This document shows positions 5,021-5,692 of a DNA stretch of 5,692 bases, in pieces. Position numbers and translations under genes: made by a program. Every line of letters starts with the position of its first letter. The first letter of the stretch is position 1. The DNA comes from an uncultured Phycisphaerales bacterium (GTDB lineage Bacteria; Planctomycetota; Phycisphaerae; Phycisphaerales; UBA1924): assembly GCA_937871415.1 (NCBI GenBank), contig CALMQD010000401.1:1-5692 (forward strand). Direction: 5' to 3'. The notes beneath the pieces are model-generated. The model saw nothing but the letters and a program-made list of their open reading frames with translations, searched no databases and was not told the DNA's origin.

Positions 5021-5692
5021 ATGACCGACACCCCGCCCGACAACCCCGCGATTCCGCCCGGACCGCCGGCCTCGGCGCCGGGCCCGTCCGCGGCCCCCCC
5101 GCGCAAACGCCGGCTGCGCTGGCACATCGCCCGGTGGGCCGTCCGCGCGTGCGTCGGCGGTCTGCTGCTGGGCGTGCTCGGGGTGCTGCTGCTCATGCGC
5201 TCGCCGGTGGTCGGGCGCATGGTGCGCGAGCAGCTCGCGACGCTGACCGATGCGCGGCTCGACGCCGGGGCGATCTACCTGTCGATCGACGGTCGGCTGG
5301 TCATCGACAAGCCGGTGCTGCGCGTCCCGGGCATCGACGGGCCCGCGGGCGAGGTCGTCAGCGCGGAACGGATCGTCGTCGACCTGGACTGGCGGCGCTG
5401 GCGCCAGGGGGACATCACCCCGACGGCGCTGCGGCTCGAGTCGCCGGTGCTGCGCGTTTCGCAGTCGCTCGACGACCAGAGCATCAACCTCGCCGGGCTT
5501 GCGCCGAAGCGACCCGGGGGGGGCGGGGGAGCCGGGGGGACCGGCGCGGGCGGGGCAGGAGGCGCCGGAGCGCCGCGCCCGCCGCAGATCGACCTTATCG
5601 ACGGCAAGATCGAGTTCGCGGAGTACTCGCCGAACCGGGCGATCTTCGCGGCCCAGGTCGTCGCGCCGGACACCGTGGCGACGGCGGCCTGC
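5021..5692 (+). CDS. Membrane-anchored AsmA/TamB-like protein, 3'-partial
   Basis: The frame is open from ATG 5021 to the right edge, giving 224 residues. Residues 1-27 are Pro/Ala-rich and 28-41 are basic (RKRRLRWHIARWAVR). Residues about 43-59 form one hydrophobic helix, so the bulk should lie outside the inner membrane. What follows resembles the start of AsmA-like, TamB-related envelope proteins: a short helix (VVGRMVREQLATL), then strand-rich text with GRLVIDKPVLRVPG (91-104) and DLDWRRWRQGDI (121-132). Next come LRLESPVLRVSQ (137-148), and IDLIDGKIEFAEY after a Gly/Ala linker (165-184). Such proteins are large and are thought to handle phospholipid transfer or outer-membrane assembly. 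The role here is inferred from pattern only. The gene diverges from radA. The start is the only ATG in this frame before the membrane helix, with GAGG one base upstream. The 3' end is outside the window. Confidence 0.82.
   Translation, partial: MTDTPPDNPAIPPGPPASAPGPSAAPPRKRRLRWHIARWAVRACVGGLLLGVLGVLLLMRSPVVGRMVREQLATLTDARLDAGAIYLSIDGRLVIDKPVLRVPGIDGPAGEVVSAERIVVDLDWRRWRQGDITPTALRLESPVLRVSQSLDDQSINLAGLAPKRPGGGGGAGGTGAGGAGGAGAPRPPQIDLIDGKIEFAEYSPNRAIFAAQVVAPDTVATAAC
5515..5569 (+). other. G-tract-encoded Gly/Ala linker in the AsmA-like gene
   Basis: Codons 165-183 encode almost only Gly and Ala. The coding strand carries G8 (5516-5523), G5 (5525-5529), G6 (5534-5539), then GGG and GGGG tracts. 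This meets a simple G-quadruplex pattern. The frame stays open and protein-like on both sides. Confidence 0.65.

Noticed and set aside
4461..5024. 187-codon plus-strand open frame antisense to the radA start
   Set aside because: Ser/Pro/Ala-rich with no motifs, opposite the conserved RadA ATPase region. It crosses the divergent region only because stops are rare.
5275..5673. 132-codon minus-strand open frame opposite the AsmA-like gene
   Set aside because: Its Pro run is simply the complement of the Gly linker. The plus strand has a membrane helix and coherent domain pattern.
1..5692. CRISPR array, tRNA/rRNA, transposon or prophage signatures
   Set aside because: No regularly spaced repeats, RNA gene motifs, transposase or integrase text were seen on either strand.

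Overview
The window is very GC-rich and densely coded, with short intergenic gaps. It most likely comes from a Planctomycetota genome, possibly near Phycisphaerae. The strongest clue is a pseudopilin that combines a GFTLVE prepilin signal with an H-X9-DG motif, a combination abundant in Planctomycetota, Lentisphaerae and Verrucomicrobia. The assignment is inferred from protein style and base composition, not from a marker gene.

Layout, left to right: (1) positions 1-708, plus strand, the 3' part of a seven-helix membrane protein of the alkaline ceramidase (CREST) type, whose start lies before the window. (2) 747-2180, plus strand, a Y-family translesion DNA polymerase, probably co-transcribed with the first gene. 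(3) 2211-3014, minus strand, an H-X9-DG pseudopilin that converges on the polymerase gene. (4) 3011-4906, minus strand, radA, the recombination and branch-migration ATPase, whose stop codon overlaps the pseudopilin start in an ATGA. (5) A divergent intergenic region, 4907-5020, with a strong imperfect palindrome. (6) 5021-5692, plus strand, the start of a membrane-anchored AsmA/TamB-like protein that runs off the right edge. No tRNA, rRNA, CRISPR array, transposase or integrase was seen.

Two of the genes concern DNA damage and recombination (Y-family polymerase, RadA). Two concern the envelope (ceramidase-like enzyme, AsmA-like protein). The pseudopilin is translationally coupled to radA. No complete novel multi-gene system can be demonstrated.

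The most unusual aspects are these. RadA has a long low-complexity insertion placed just before its conserved last 17 residues, encoded with different codon use. Glycine-rich insertions encoded by runs of 5-8 G recur in loops of the plus-strand proteins, giving G-quadruplex-capable, slippage-prone tracts. The radA-pseudopilin coupling is also notable, as is the palindrome between radA and the AsmA-like gene.
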